Source: Roseibacillus sp. | Lineage (GTDB): Bacteria > Verrucomicrobiota > Verrucomicrobiia > Verrucomicrobiales > Akkermansiaceae | Direction: 5' to 3' | Assembly: GCA_002686085.1 (NCBI GenBank) | Contig: NZAC01000022.1 | Coordinates: 58,861-122,860 of the forward strand | Length of the DNA stretch: 64,000 nt | Shown here: piece by piece, positions 29,952-39,687 of the stretch | How positions within the stretch are numbered: position 1 is the stretch's first letter | Layout of the letters: each line of letters begins with the position of its first letter | Position numbers and translations under genes: made by a program | Notes under the pieces: model-generated | Databases searched by the model: none | Told to the model about the DNA's origin: nothing | What the model saw: the letters and a program-made list of their open reading frames with translations, nothing else

Positions 29952-31349
29952 ATGCAGCTTCCGAGCCCCCAGCACCTCCCTCCTCTGGACGCAGCCTTTG
30001 TTCCTGCCGCTCTCTGGCACAGGGCCTACCGTCGCCTGGTCGAGAACGATGCCAGAAGCAGCACCGTTGATCTGGCGCTTACACGTCAGGACGGTACTAC
30101 TTTTAGGCACCAGTTGCGCGTACTCCCTCACGAAGGAGGAAACAGAGAACTCAATAACAAATATGTTGAGCGCACCGTTAAATTTCTCTTTTGGATGAAA
30201 GGCGGAAGCCGTCTGCTCGTTGCGGGCGACGAATCTATCGTCACCTTGCTCACACAAACCTACTCAGAAGGTGGGGCACGCTCTTTCGATCGCGAGGTTG
30301 TTGGACAGGGAATATTCGGCGAACCCATCACCGTTTTGGCCTGCCCCCGGGAGGAGCTCCCACCCTCCTCGGAAGAAAACGTGACCTTAGGAAGAAATCT
30401 TAATGGCTGCAGGATTGGATTCGATCTCGGTGGCTCCGACCGAAAAGCTGCAGCCCTGATAGACGGTGAGGTGGTGTTCTCAGAGGAGATTCCCTGGGAC
30501 CCTTATTTCCAATCAGACCCTCAATATCATCTGGACGGAATTCGAGATACTCTCCAAAGGGCCGCCGCACATTTGCCGCGTGTAGACGCTATTGGTGGAT
30601 CCGCCGCCGGAGACTATATCAACAATGAAGTCCGAATTGCATCGCTTTTCCGAGGAATCAAGGATCAGAGCGTTTTCGACAGCGAGGTTCGCCCTATCTT
30701 TTTAAAGCTTCAGAAGGAGTGGGGAGACATTCCCTTTGTCGTAATTAACGATGGTGAGGTAACCGCCCTTGCAGGGTCCATGAGCATGGGCGCCAATGCC
30801 GTCCTAGGTATTTCGATGGGGACTTCGCTTGCGGCCGGATACTGCACTCCCGGGGGGCGTATCACCCCTTGGATCAATGAACTCGCCTTTGCTCCTGTAG
30901 ATTATCAAGACAATGCGCCCCGGGACGAATGGTCCGGAGATGCCGGGTGCGGCGTGCAGTATTTTTCCCAGCAGGCTGTTGCCCGCCTGGCCCCAGCGGC
31001 TGGCTTCACCTTTGGTGACATACCCTTCCCAGAGCAACTTTTGAAGGTGCAGAAAGCCATGCAGGAAGACCATGACGGAGCCCGGAAGATTTATCAGTCG
31101 ATCGGCATCTATTTAGGGTATACCATCGCACATTACGCTGATTTCTACCAGATCGAGAACCTCCTCACTCTTGGAAGAGTCACCTCCGGTCCGGGCGGAG
31201 AGCTTATACTTGAAAAAGCTTCCGAGGTTCTTCGGGACGAATTCCCGCACCTGGTAGAGCAGATCACAATGACGACCCCAGATGAACAGATGAAACGACA
31301 CGGCCAGGCCGTCGCCGCTGCGAGCCTTCCCGCCTGCTCCACAGCCTAA
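29952..31349 (+). CDS. ROK-family sugar kinase-like protein
   Basis: RIGFDLGGSDRKAAALIDGEVVF (phosphate-1), GGSAAGDY, VINDGEVTALAG, GISMGTSLAAGY. Confidence 0.8.
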   Translation: MQLPSPQHLPPLDAAFVPAALWHRAYRRLVENDARSSTVDLALTRQDGTTFRHQLRVLPHEGGNRELNNKYVERTVKFLFWMKGGSRLLVAGDESIVTLLTQTYSEGGARSFDREVVGQGIFGEPITVLACPREELPPSSEENVTLGRNLNGCRIGFDLGGSDRKAAALIDGEVVFSEEIPWDPYFQSDPQYHLDGIRDTLQRAAAHLPRVDAIGGSAAGDYINNEVRIASLFRGIKDQSVFDSEVRPIFLKLQKEWGDIPFVVINDGEVTALAGSMSMGANAVLGISMGTSLAAGYCTPGGRITPWINELAFAPVDYQDNAPRDEWSGDAGCGVQYFSQQAVARLAPAAGFTFGDIPFPEQLLKVQKAMQEDHDGARKIYQSIGIYLGYTIAHYADFYQIENLLTLGRVTSGPGGELILEKASEVLRDEFPHLVEQITMTTPDEQMKRHGQAVAAASLPACSTA

Positions 31350-31361
31350 TCCTGCCCTCTC

Positions 31362-32210
31362 ATGAATTTTTCGAATTCCAACGCTGCTACCTTTATTCCC
31401 TCAGGTGAGCCTGAGCACTCTGCACTCGCCAAGATCACTCATCTGGGGATCGGCGCTCATCAGGACGACCTAGAGTTTATGGCCTTTCATGGAATCGAGG
31501 CCTGCTATCGGCAAACCGAAAAATGGTTTGGCGGAGTCACCTGCACCAATGGCGCAGGGAGCGCACGGGCCGGACTCTACAAGGATTACTCCGATGAGGA
31601 GATGTGTGAGGTCCGGCATCGCGAGCAGGATCACGCCGCCATCGTCGGTGATTATGCCGCCATGATACAACTCGATTACCCTAGTGTAGCCATCAAGGAC
31701 CCGTCTAACGGAGCCCCCGTCGAAGACCTCCTGACCATCCTCAAGGCTACGACCCCAGATCTGGTTTACACTCACAATCCCGCTGACAAGCACTCTACAC
31801 ATGTAGCGGTTACTGCAAGCGTTGTGAAGGCGCTCCGGGCGCTGCCTTCCGAGCAGCGACCCAAGCAAGTTCTGGGATGTGAAGTCTGGCGAGGACTTGA
31901 TTGGATGCTTGATTCTGACAAAACGACCCTCGATGTCAGTAGACGCCCTAACCTCGCAACTGCCATCGGAGGCATCTTTGACTCCCAGATTGCGGGAGGA
32001 AAGCGATACGACCTTGCAGTGGACGGGCGACGAATCGCTAACGCCACCTTTTATGACTCTCATTCGGTCGATGATGCGGAAAAACTTTGGTTCGCCATGG
32101 ACCTGACTCCTCTCGTCGAGAACCCCAACCTCGACCCTTTGGAATTTACGATGGCCTTTATTAAAAGGTTCGAAGAGGACGTCCGTGGAGCTCTGGGAAA
32201 ATATTTTTGA
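31362..32210 (+). CDS. PIG-L family deacetylase
   Basis: LGIGAHQDDLEFMAFHG (AHxDD motif), YTHNPADKHSTHVAV. Confidence 0.85.
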   Translation: MNFSNSNAATFIPSGEPEHSALAKITHLGIGAHQDDLEFMAFHGIEACYRQTEKWFGGVTCTNGAGSARAGLYKDYSDEEMCEVRHREQDHAAIVGDYAAMIQLDYPSVAIKDPSNGAPVEDLLTILKATTPDLVYTHNPADKHSTHVAVTASVVKALRALPSEQRPKQVLGCEVWRGLDWMLDSDKTTLDVSRRPNLATAIGGIFDSQIAGGKRYDLAVDGRRIANATFYDSHSVDDAEKLWFAMDLTPLVENPNLDPLEFTMAFIKRFEEDVRGALGKYF

Positions 32211-32377
32211 TGTAACCCTTCCACGATTCTGTCAAGAGCCTGCAAGGCACACATTTGAACTTTCCGGATCCTACCTCATTCGGGTTTTAACAAGGAAACC
32301 TCCTCTGGAATGGCCCTTTGACTCTTCTTTAATTTCATCCATCCTCTTGCCTTGCTCTCAACCCTCTCCCCCGGTCA

Positions 32378-33682
32378 ATGCGACTTCTTTCTGCTTCTCG
32401 CCCTGACAGCCTCTTTGCCACAGTGGTGACCTCCTTGCTGTCTGCAGGAATCCTTGCAGGTTCCGGATTAGAGAATGGAGAGGTACAGGCTAATGGACAG
32501 TTTCTCTCAGGCGGGGCAACCCTTGGTCAGGAAGAGACCCTATTCTTGGAAGTGGATTCTCCAGAGTCTGGTCAATTTCCTCCACCTCCCAACGCCGCAC
32601 CGGCTCTTGCCAGAATCAACGGTTCCATGCTGTCCGTGAGCCACCTGGCAACTGCCGGGTCAAACAGCGAACTCGGGCAGTTTAACTCTGCAGCCCAGAC
32701 CCTCGTTGAATACGTTGATAACATTGTGGTGAACGCCGAGGGAATCGCTCCCGGCACAGAGCTTATTCTAACCGTGGCTTGGAATGTTTCCGGTCAGTCT
32801 ATTTTCAACGCACCGACTCGTATACGCACTCGAAGCCGACTACTCCTCGATGCTGCCGGCATAGCCCTTGATCCTGATCCAGACGCTCCGGAGCCTCCCA
32901 GACAGGCATGGTCCCGGGATGTTTCAAACTACGATGAAACGACAGATGGAGAATTCGGCCAGATCCAATTTGATTTTCTTGTGCAGGCAGGAGTCCCAAG
33001 CCCCGGGAATATTCGTATGCGTAGTGCAGCCGGAGTAATTGTCGGCGCCTCGGGGTCTACCTTCACAGGCAACTATAACTGTCAGGCAAGAGGTGCGCTT
33101 ACCGCTGAAGTAGTCGGGGCTACCGACCTTAGGACCAAAAGCGGCCGAACTCTCTATCGGTGGACAACCAACTCGCAATCCGGGATCGACTACGGATCCC
33201 GTGACGACGATCCGCCCCAGGGCCCCACGCTCACAATCGGCCCCTCGGAGGTTGGGGAGGAATTCTCCGCACTATCATGGGCCTCGAGGGAGAATCACTT
33301 CTATCTGATCGAAGCTGCCGCCACTAATGGCCTTTGGGCCCTTGTAACAGAAGTGCCCGGAACTGGTCTACCGCTTAGCATTGACCTGCTCAATGAAGGT
33401 CGAACCACAGGTTATCGCATCCGGGAAATTTTTGGCTCTCAGTCTAGTGGTCATGTCGTGAAAGCCCCGGTCCTGCAGGTATTGAAGAGCCACAGTGACG
33501 GTCCCAACATACGCCTCGCATGGAACACCCACCCTCAGGAGATCTACCAGCTCAACGAAATCCTTCCCGACGGAACTGAATCACCAGCTTTTGCGGTGTC
33601 CGGCGACGGGGCTGCAACTTGGTTCGATTTTGCACCTGAAACCCAGAGCCGGGTGTTTCAAGTCAGGGCCATTAAAAATTAA
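32378..33682 (+). CDS. Hypothetical secreted protein
   Basis: 434 aa, N-terminal signal-like segment; beta-rich Gly/Ser/Pro composition; no motif recognised. Confidence 0.6.
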   Translation: MRLLSASRPDSLFATVVTSLLSAGILAGSGLENGEVQANGQFLSGGATLGQEETLFLEVDSPESGQFPPPPNAAPALARINGSMLSVSHLATAGSNSELGQFNSAAQTLVEYVDNIVVNAEGIAPGTELILTVAWNVSGQSIFNAPTRIRTRSRLLLDAAGIALDPDPDAPEPPRQAWSRDVSNYDETTDGEFGQIQFDFLVQAGVPSPGNIRMRSAAGVIVGASGSTFTGNYNCQARGALTAEVVGATDLRTKSGRTLYRWTTNSQSGIDYGSRDDDPPQGPTLTIGPSEVGEEFSALSWASRENHFYLIEAAATNGLWALVTEVPGTGLPLSIDLLNEGRTTGYRIREIFGSQSSGHVVKAPVLQVLKSHSDGPNIRLAWNTHPQEIYQLNEILPDGTESPAFAVSGDGAATWFDFAPETQSRVFQVRAIKN

Positions 33683-33705
33683 AGACCAGAACCGGAAGCC
33701 TGCTT

Positions 33706-34692
33706 TCAGGCAAGGTCCTGAGCAGCCTCTTTGGCAAAATAGGTCAATATCGCATCAGCCCCAGCCCTCTTGATCCCCAGCAGACTCTCAAAAATAACGG
33801 CCTTCTCATCAAGCCAACCTGCCGCGCTCGCTGACTTAATCATCAGGTATTCGCCGCTGACCTGATACGCCGCGAGAGGGAGAGGAGTCTCCTTCCTCAA
33901 GGTCGCAATAACATCAAGGTAGGGCCCCGCAGGCTTGACCATGATCATGTCCGCTCCTTCCTCTTCATCCAGGCGAAGCTCACGGATAGCCTCTCTGATA
34001 TTGGCAGGATCCATCTGGTAGCTTTTCTTGTCTCCCTCTTTGGGAGCGGAATCGAGGGCCCCTCGAAATGGCCCGTAATAAGACGACGCGTATTTAGCTG
34101 AATAGCTCAATATGGAAACACCTTGGTGACCAGCATGATCCAACGCCGCCCGAATCGCTCCGACCCGCCCGTCCATCATATCGCTGGGTGCAACAATGTC
34201 TGCACCTGCCTCTGCATGGCAGAGAGCCTGACGACAGAGGACCTCAACCGTCTCATCATTCAGGACCTCGAGCACACCGTTTTCTCCCCGGCTCACCAAG
34301 CCATCCTGCCCATCGGAATTGTAGGGATCCAGAGCGACATCCGTAATAACAACCAGGGACGGGAACGCAGCTTTAAGAGCCCTGACTGCCCTTGGAACGA
34401 GTCCTTCTGGATTTACAGATTCCTCCGCTCCTGGGCTTTTGAGGGCGCTGTCAATGGCGGGGAACAGAATGACACAGGGAATCCCCAGAGCATGGGCCTC
34501 ACCCGCCTCCTTGACGAGCCCATCCAACGACCAGCGCGTACACTCCGGCATTGAGAGAATGCTCTCATTTTCTTCCCGGTCATGAAGGAAGAGAGGGTAG
34601 ACAAAGTCTGAAGGCGTGAGAACTGTCTCTCCGACCATCGCCCGAACGGCTGATGACTTACGGTTTCTCCTGGGGCGCTGGTAAAGGTTCAT
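33706..34692 (-). CDS. hemB: Delta-aminolevulinic acid dehydratase (porphobilinogen synthase)
   Basis: RPRRNRKSSAVRAMVGE, DVALDPYNSDGQDGL, SYSAKYASSYYGPFR, DMIMVKPAGPYLD. Confidence 0.97.
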   Translation of the reverse strand: MNLYQRPRRNRKSSAVRAMVGETVLTPSDFVYPLFLHDREENESILSMPECTRWSLDGLVKEAGEAHALGIPCVILFPAIDSALKSPGAEESVNPEGLVPRAVRALKAAFPSLVVITDVALDPYNSDGQDGLVSRGENGVLEVLNDETVEVLCRQALCHAEAGADIVAPSDMMDGRVGAIRAALDHAGHQGVSILSYSAKYASSYYGPFRGALDSAPKEGDKKSYQMDPANIREAIRELRLDEEEGADMIMVKPAGPYLDVIATLRKETPLPLAAYQVSGEYLMIKSASAAGWLDEKAVIFESLLGIKRAGADAILTYFAKEAAQDLA

Positions 34693-34701
34693 GACTATAT
34701 T

Positions 34702-36129
34702 CTACAGGGGTTTCAATTCGTATCCATCCGGTCCGTCTTTGACGGCCCACCCCAGATTCTGGATTTCCTCGCGCAGGATATCTGCTCCTTCCCAGTCCTT
34801 GTTTTCGCGAGCTATCTGGCGCTTTGCCGCTGCAGCAACTACTTCGGGCGGTGCCTCTGGGACTTCAGGATCCGGCAACCGCAGCCCAAGAGCAGCGAGC
34901 ATAGCGTGAAATCCAAGCCAGTTCACTCCCGGGTCACCCTCAGTTTCTGCAATACGGAGCCCCCTGAAAAGCTGCCCAAGTCCCTCCGGGGTATTTAGAT
35001 CATCATTCAGAGCAGCCAATGCCGGTTCAAACACTCCTAGGTCATCAAGGCCACACAGCTCTCTGTAAGAAGGCACATTCTCCCCTTCCCTACCGGCCGC
35101 CTTAGCAAGAAGGGCCTGCCCTTTGGTTAATTTAGACAGGGCCTCTCGAGCCGCATGCAGCCCATCAAAAGTAAAATTAAGCTGCTTCCGGTGATGAGCC
35201 CCTATCAGGGCATAACGCACTTCCATCGGCGTAGCCCCCGGATCCCTTTCCAGATCGGCCAAGGTGTAAAGGTTGTTGAGGGACTTAGACATCTTCTCAC
35301 CATCGACCATGAGAAATCGGGGATGAAACCATGCCCTTGCAAAGTCCCCGCCACATGCACACCGAGACTGCGCGATTTCATTCTCGTGATGTGGGAACTT
35401 GAGGTCTTCTCCCCCACTATGAAGATCAAAGCTTTCACCGAGATATTTATAGCTCATCGCAGAGCACTCCAGATGCCAACCGGGCCGACCCTCTCCCCAA
35501 GGACTATCCCAATAGTTTTCTCCATCCTCAGGGCGACGACCCTTCCAGAGCACAAAGTCAGAAACACTATCCTTTTCATATTCATCCGCATTTGCCCGCT
35601 CTCCCTGCGTCTTTCCTAACTCAAGGTCCTGCTGATCCAGACGAGCAAGTTTTCCGTAGTCCTCGTAAGAGGCAATCCGGAAATAGACAGATCCGTCCTC
35701 TGAGCAATAGGCATTTCCATTTTTGACCAGAGTCTCAATCATCGCGATCTGCTCAGGGATATGCTCAACCGCGCTAGGTTCAATATGCGGCGCGAGACAA
35801 TTGAGAGCCTCGCAGTCCTCGTGAAATCGCCTTGTCCATTTTCCAGTAAAATCCGCCAGCGACATTCCCGATACCTGTGAATCACGTATGGTCTTGTCGT
35901 CAACATCCGTGATATTCCGGACGTGCTTCGTCCTCATCCCTCCCACTTCCAAGACACGCCGAAGGACGTCGTTCAGGACAAAAGTCCTGAAATTGCCGAT
36001 ATGTGCCGGGCCGTACACGGTGGGTCCACAGCAGTAAAAACCAAAGACCCGGCCATCGGCTGGCTCCAATACGCGCATCTCGCGCGTCATGGTATCGAAC
36101 AAACGCACGCCGTGCTCTAACGGGACCAC
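34702..36129 (-). CDS. cysS: Cysteinyl-tRNA synthetase
   Basis: YCCGPTVYGPAHIGNFRTFV (HIGN), GWHLECSAM, DGEKMSKSLNN (KMSKS). Confidence 0.98.
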   Translation of the reverse strand: MVPLEHGVRLFDTMTREMRVLEPADGRVFGFYCCGPTVYGPAHIGNFRTFVLNDVLRRVLEVGGMRTKHVRNITDVDDKTIRDSQVSGMSLADFTGKWTRRFHEDCEALNCLAPHIEPSAVEHIPEQIAMIETLVKNGNAYCSEDGSVYFRIASYEDYGKLARLDQQDLELGKTQGERANADEYEKDSVSDFVLWKGRRPEDGENYWDSPWGEGRPGWHLECSAMSYKYLGESFDLHSGGEDLKFPHHENEIAQSRCACGGDFARAWFHPRFLMVDGEKMSKSLNNLYTLADLERDPGATPMEVRYALIGAHHRKQLNFTFDGLHAAREALSKLTKGQALLAKAAGREGENVPSYRELCGLDDLGVFEPALAALNDDLNTPEGLGQLFRGLRIAETEGDPGVNWLGFHAMLAALGLRLPDPEVPEAPPEVVAAAAKRQIARENKDWEGADILREEIQNLGWAVKDGPDGYELKPL

Positions 36130-36185
36130 CCCTTCTCCGCAAGCCTCAGCTTGATGTAACGGATTGGTTACTTGGCTATATAAGG

Positions 36186-36905
36186 ATGGGAAACCCGCGA
36201 AAGCACTCAGGCCCGTACCTTATTCGAGAACCTTCGGTTATCCCTAATACGGGAAAACGACCCCTTGCAGTGACTCTTTCCCTTGCTACACATTTCGGTG
36301 TGGCGACTCCTGAGAAAGCCCCGTTTACACCGGAACAGAAACGGGCCCTCCTTATCGGCGGAGGGCTGATTCTCGCAGCTGCCGGCCTTCTGTTGCTTAT
36401 CTGGCTAGGCATGTTCCTCCCAGGATTTGCCGGTGAAGTCTTCCGCAAGATGGCCGGCTTTCTCTGGACTCCTCTCATTCTTGATTTCTCCCTGTTTATC
36501 CTCGGGGTCATCCTCGTCCTCTCCCTGAACTGGTATATTCGAGTCAGAAAAGGAGATGAATGCGTTTATCTTGAGCAGGTAGAAGACCCTCCGAACGGGC
36601 TCCCAGAAAGAGCACGCTCCGCCATCTTTAGCGAGGAACCCGAGCCTCAGGGGCTTGAACCAAAGCTTGCCGCCATTGAAGGAGCTCTCGCACTCAATGA
36701 TCTTTCCGAGGCAACCAGTCTTCTCTTTGAGCTTCCTGAGAGTCACCTCGAGGACTCTGAGGTCCTTGCCCTACGAATTGCACTGGCACGCCGCAAGGAG
36801 CATATAGACAAGGCGGACCAGCTCCTCCAAAAACTCATGGCTCAGTCTCCCCAGCACCCTCTTTGTAAGAATGAGGAGGACCTGGGCCTCTCTCAGGGAG
36901 GTTGA
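36186..36905 (+). CDS. Hypothetical membrane protein with C-terminal TPR-like region
   Basis: Two TM segments, then helical ALALNDLSEATSLLFELPESHLEDSEVLALRIALARRKEHIDKADQLLQKLM; upstream part of the ORF overlaps cysS and is discounted. Confidence 0.6.
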   Translation: MGNPRKHSGPYLIREPSVIPNTGKRPLAVTLSLATHFGVATPEKAPFTPEQKRALLIGGGLILAAAGLLLLIWLGMFLPGFAGEVFRKMAGFLWTPLILDFSLFILGVILVLSLNWYIRVRKGDECVYLEQVEDPPNGLPERARSAIFSEEPEPQGLEPKLAAIEGALALNDLSEATSLLFELPESHLEDSEVLALRIALARRKEHIDKADQLLQKLMAQSPQHPLCKNEEDLGLSQGG

Positions 36906-37743
36906 GACGTTCCCCGCAGCGACGGCAGTAGCGTGCATCCAGAAGATGCCCGTGCACACCGCATGAGGGGCACGCGTCTGTTGTCTCATCCTGCCTGTTC
37001 ATCGCTGCGTTGACCGTTTCTCCGATCACGATGCCTGTCGGAACCGCCATGATGGAATATCCAATTAAGACACAGAGCGCGGAAAGAAACTTCCCCTCCA
37101 CTGTAAGCGGAGCCAGATCACCATAGCCCAGAGTCGTGACTGTGACTATCGCCCAGTAAATACTGACGGGGATATTGGTAAACTTACTCTGCGGTTGGCC
37201 TGACTCAAGGAGGTAGGCGACCGTGCCCATGATCGTAGCCAGAACCACCATGGCGAAAAAGAAGACTGTGATTTTGGCACGACTCGCGAGTAAGCCACGC
37301 ATGATAATACTGGCACCCCGCATATGCCCGACCATCTTAAGGACCCGAAACATTCTCAGCAGGCGAAGAATACGGATCACCAGAAGGGACTGGCTCCCTA
37401 GGAAAAACATGCCGAGAAAGGTTGGGATCCACGATAGGAAATCGATAATCCCAAAAAAACTGAAGATGTAGCGAGCCGGGCGGCGCACTACCCAGATTCT
37501 CACGAAATACTCAGTCATAAATAGCAGCGTAAATCCCCATTCCGCAGCCTTGAGAGCTCTGCCCCAGCGCATCGCGCACGATTCGATGCTATCCAGCATG
37601 ACCGCCACAACGCTCAGGCCAATAGCCAACAGCAACAACACGTCGAAAGCCTTTCCTGACTTCGTCTCCGCCTCAAAGATGATGGTCCAGAGCCGTCCTC
37701 TTATTCCATTGCGCCCGGATAGGGAAGAGTCACCTGCCATCAA
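36835..37743 (-). CDS. Voltage-gated-type potassium channel with C-terminal zinc ribbon
   Basis: S4-like IRILRLLRMFRVLKMVGHMRG; selectivity filter TVTTLGYGD; C-terminal ACPSCGVHGHLLDARYCRRCGERL. Confidence 0.9.
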   Translation of the reverse strand: MMAGDSSLSGRNGIRGRLWTIIFEAETKSGKAFDVLLLLAIGLSVVAVMLDSIESCAMRWGRALKAAEWGFTLLFMTEYFVRIWVVRRPARYIFSFFGIIDFLSWIPTFLGMFFLGSQSLLVIRILRLLRMFRVLKMVGHMRGASIIMRGLLASRAKITVFFFAMVVLATIMGTVAYLLESGQPQSKFTNIPVSIYWAIVTVTTLGYGDLAPLTVEGKFLSALCVLIGYSIMAVPTGIVIGETVNAAMNRQDETTDACPSCGVHGHLLDARYCRRCGERLNLPERGPGPPHSYKEGAGETEP

Positions 37744-37853
37744 AGTTTACGATTCGGTCTTTCTTCCTCTGGAAAAATCTCGCCCCCTCAGGGCATTCAA
37801 CACTGCTAGAACATGAACAGCGAAGATACATGTTCAGCCTGCCCTCAGTTCTA

Positions 37854-38510
37854 TCATTCATCACGTCCCAGAAGATTTCTCGTCTGCTCCACCGAGCGAC
37901 GATTGTATTCATCGTCGCTGATGATTGTGGGCTCCGGAAAAACCTTACGCCTGAAGTCGGTGCGGCTGTCAGTCGGCTTGTCTACCGGCGCCCCCGTGCC
38001 CTCTCGCGCTCCTCCTGTGGCAAAGGATCCAGTTTTCGTTGTCTGGCTATCAAACCGTGACTTTCTGGCAAGGTGAGCAGGGCTCGTAATCCGAACTCCG
38101 GGGGTTTTCCGGAAGCGACTTTGATCATCACCCCGCAGATAACTGTCCACCTGCAATTTGCGCGACTTCTCCCACTTGGCAGATTCATAATTACCCGCCC
38201 TGTAGACAGATTTTCCAACCCCTCCACCAAAGGATACATTGCGCTTCTTATCGTATTGACTTCGAACAGGCCCGGTAAAATTGCCCTGCTTATCTCTTTT
38301 CAAGGAGCGCGAATCAAAAGCAAAGCGCTCCTCTAGAGCCTTGTAGCCCTCGGATTCTCCCAGTGCGATAACCTGCTTATCCCTTTTCCGTGACATTATA
38401 GTGCCCGCGCCACTGTCAGCATCGGAACCGCCAGTACTCGAGCAAGAACTGAGGGCGACCAGGCCTGCTGGGAGGCACCCATACCAGATAAGACGAGAGA
38501 GAAAATTCAA
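37854..38510 (-). CDS. Hypothetical lipoprotein
   Basis: Signal sequence with lipobox LSSC; Arg/Lys-rich body. Confidence 0.65.
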   Translation of the reverse strand: MNFLSRLIWYGCLPAGLVALSSCSSTGGSDADSGAGTIMSRKRDKQVIALGESEGYKALEERFAFDSRSLKRDKQGNFTGPVRSQYDKKRNVSFGGGVGKSVYRAGNYESAKWEKSRKLQVDSYLRGDDQSRFRKTPGVRITSPAHLARKSRFDSQTTKTGSFATGGAREGTGAPVDKPTDSRTDFRRKVFPEPTIISDDEYNRRSVEQTRNLLGRDE

Positions 38511-38620
38511 CAGGGAAGCGTGGCGGGGCTGAAATCCCTTGTCAATGGCGCAGGCAAGACCGTTTCACCTTTCCGAATCAGAAATTTGATCTCTGGGCCT
38601 CAAATTCATATACTAATCTG

Positions 38621-39685
38621 GTGAAACCCTCCCTTTTCAATCAGACCCCGGAAGAGCTCTCCGCGGTTCTTGATAGTTTGGGAGAGCCCTCCTATCGAGG
38701 AGAGCAGATTCTGGATTGGCTATGGAGGAAGCGTACACGCTCGATCGACGGGATGAGCAATCTTCCGGCCAGATTGAGAGACCAGCTGAAAGCTAGCTTC
38801 TCCCTGCAATCCCTCACCCACGCCCGTGCACAGGGCTCCGCTGACAGCACTCGTAAATTTCTCTTTCGCTTACACGACGGGCGCTACGTCGAAACCGTTC
38901 TGATCCCAGCCTCTCCTGCACTTTACGGGGAACGTTCGGATCGACGCACTCTCTGTGTATCTTCTCAGGTGGGATGCGCCTTCGGGTGCAAATTTTGCGC
39001 ATCGGGCCTCGACGGGTTCACGCGAAATCTCTCAGCTGACGAGATTGCCGGGCAGGTACTCCTCGCTGAGGAGCTAAGCAACGAAAAGGTTAACAATATC
39101 GTTTTCATGGGTATGGGGGAGCCTCTAGCCAACATGTCACAACTCCTCAGGGCACTCACCTTGATCACCGCCCCCTGGGGGCTGGGCATCGGAGCGCGCC
39201 ACCTCACCGTATCGACATCGGGGCTAGTGCCTCAGATCCGTAAGCTGGCAGACCATCCTCAGCAAATCCGCCTCGCGATCTCCCTCCATGGTGCAAGCGA
39301 CGAGGTTCGGGACCAGATTATGCCGATCAACAAGAAGTGGCCGGTATCCAAACTTTTCGAAGCGCTTAAATACTGGAACACGCGCAAAGCCCAGAAAATC
39401 ACTTTGGAATACATTCTGATAGACGGCCTCAATGCCGACACTACCCAAGCTCAGTTACTTGCACGGCGGGCACAAGCACTCAACGCCAAAGTCAACCTCA
39501 TCCCCTACAACACAGTTGAGGGGTTGGCCTGGAAGCGCCCGGCCGAGGACGCATGCCGCGCCTTTCGGGACACCCTCGCCGAACATGGGGTTCCCGCGAC
39601 CCTGCGCCTCGAGAAGGGCCATGATATCGACGCTGCCTGCGGGCAACTCCGATTAAAGGAAGAAAGGTCTCTAAAAGAACGCTAA
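38621..39685 (+). CDS. rlmN: 23S rRNA (adenine2503-C2)-methyltransferase, radical SAM (GTG start)
   Basis: CVSSQVGCAFGCKFCASGLDGFTRNLSADEI, NIVFMGMGEPLAN, VSTSGLVP, NLIPYN. Confidence 0.97.
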   Translation: MKPSLFNQTPEELSAVLDSLGEPSYRGEQILDWLWRKRTRSIDGMSNLPARLRDQLKASFSLQSLTHARAQGSADSTRKFLFRLHDGRYVETVLIPASPALYGERSDRRTLCVSSQVGCAFGCKFCASGLDGFTRNLSADEIAGQVLLAEELSNEKVNNIVFMGMGEPLANMSQLLRALTLITAPWGLGIGARHLTVSTSGLVPQIRKLADHPQQIRLAISLHGASDEVRDQIMPINKKWPVSKLFEALKYWNTRKAQKITLEYILIDGLNADTTQAQLLARRAQALNAKVNLIPYNTVEGLAWKRPAEDACRAFRDTLAEHGVPATLRLEKGHDIDAACGQLRLKEERSLKER

Positions 39686-39687
39686 GG

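Noticed and set aside
31470-32063. 197-aa minus-strand ORF opposite the PIG-L gene
   Set aside because: Antisense to a supported coding frame; composition looks like frame shadow
32378-33682. Possible PEP-CTERM exosortase substrate
   Set aside because: C-terminus ...SRVFQVRAIKN lacks the PEP motif, TM helix and basic tail
33698-33711. gcctg-cttt-caggc hairpin between convergent genes
   Set aside because: Only a 5-bp stem overlapping the hemB stop; too weak to call a terminator
36003-36185. N-terminal extension of ORF 36003..36905
   Set aside because: Overlaps the cysS start on the other strand; ATG 36186 is more plausible
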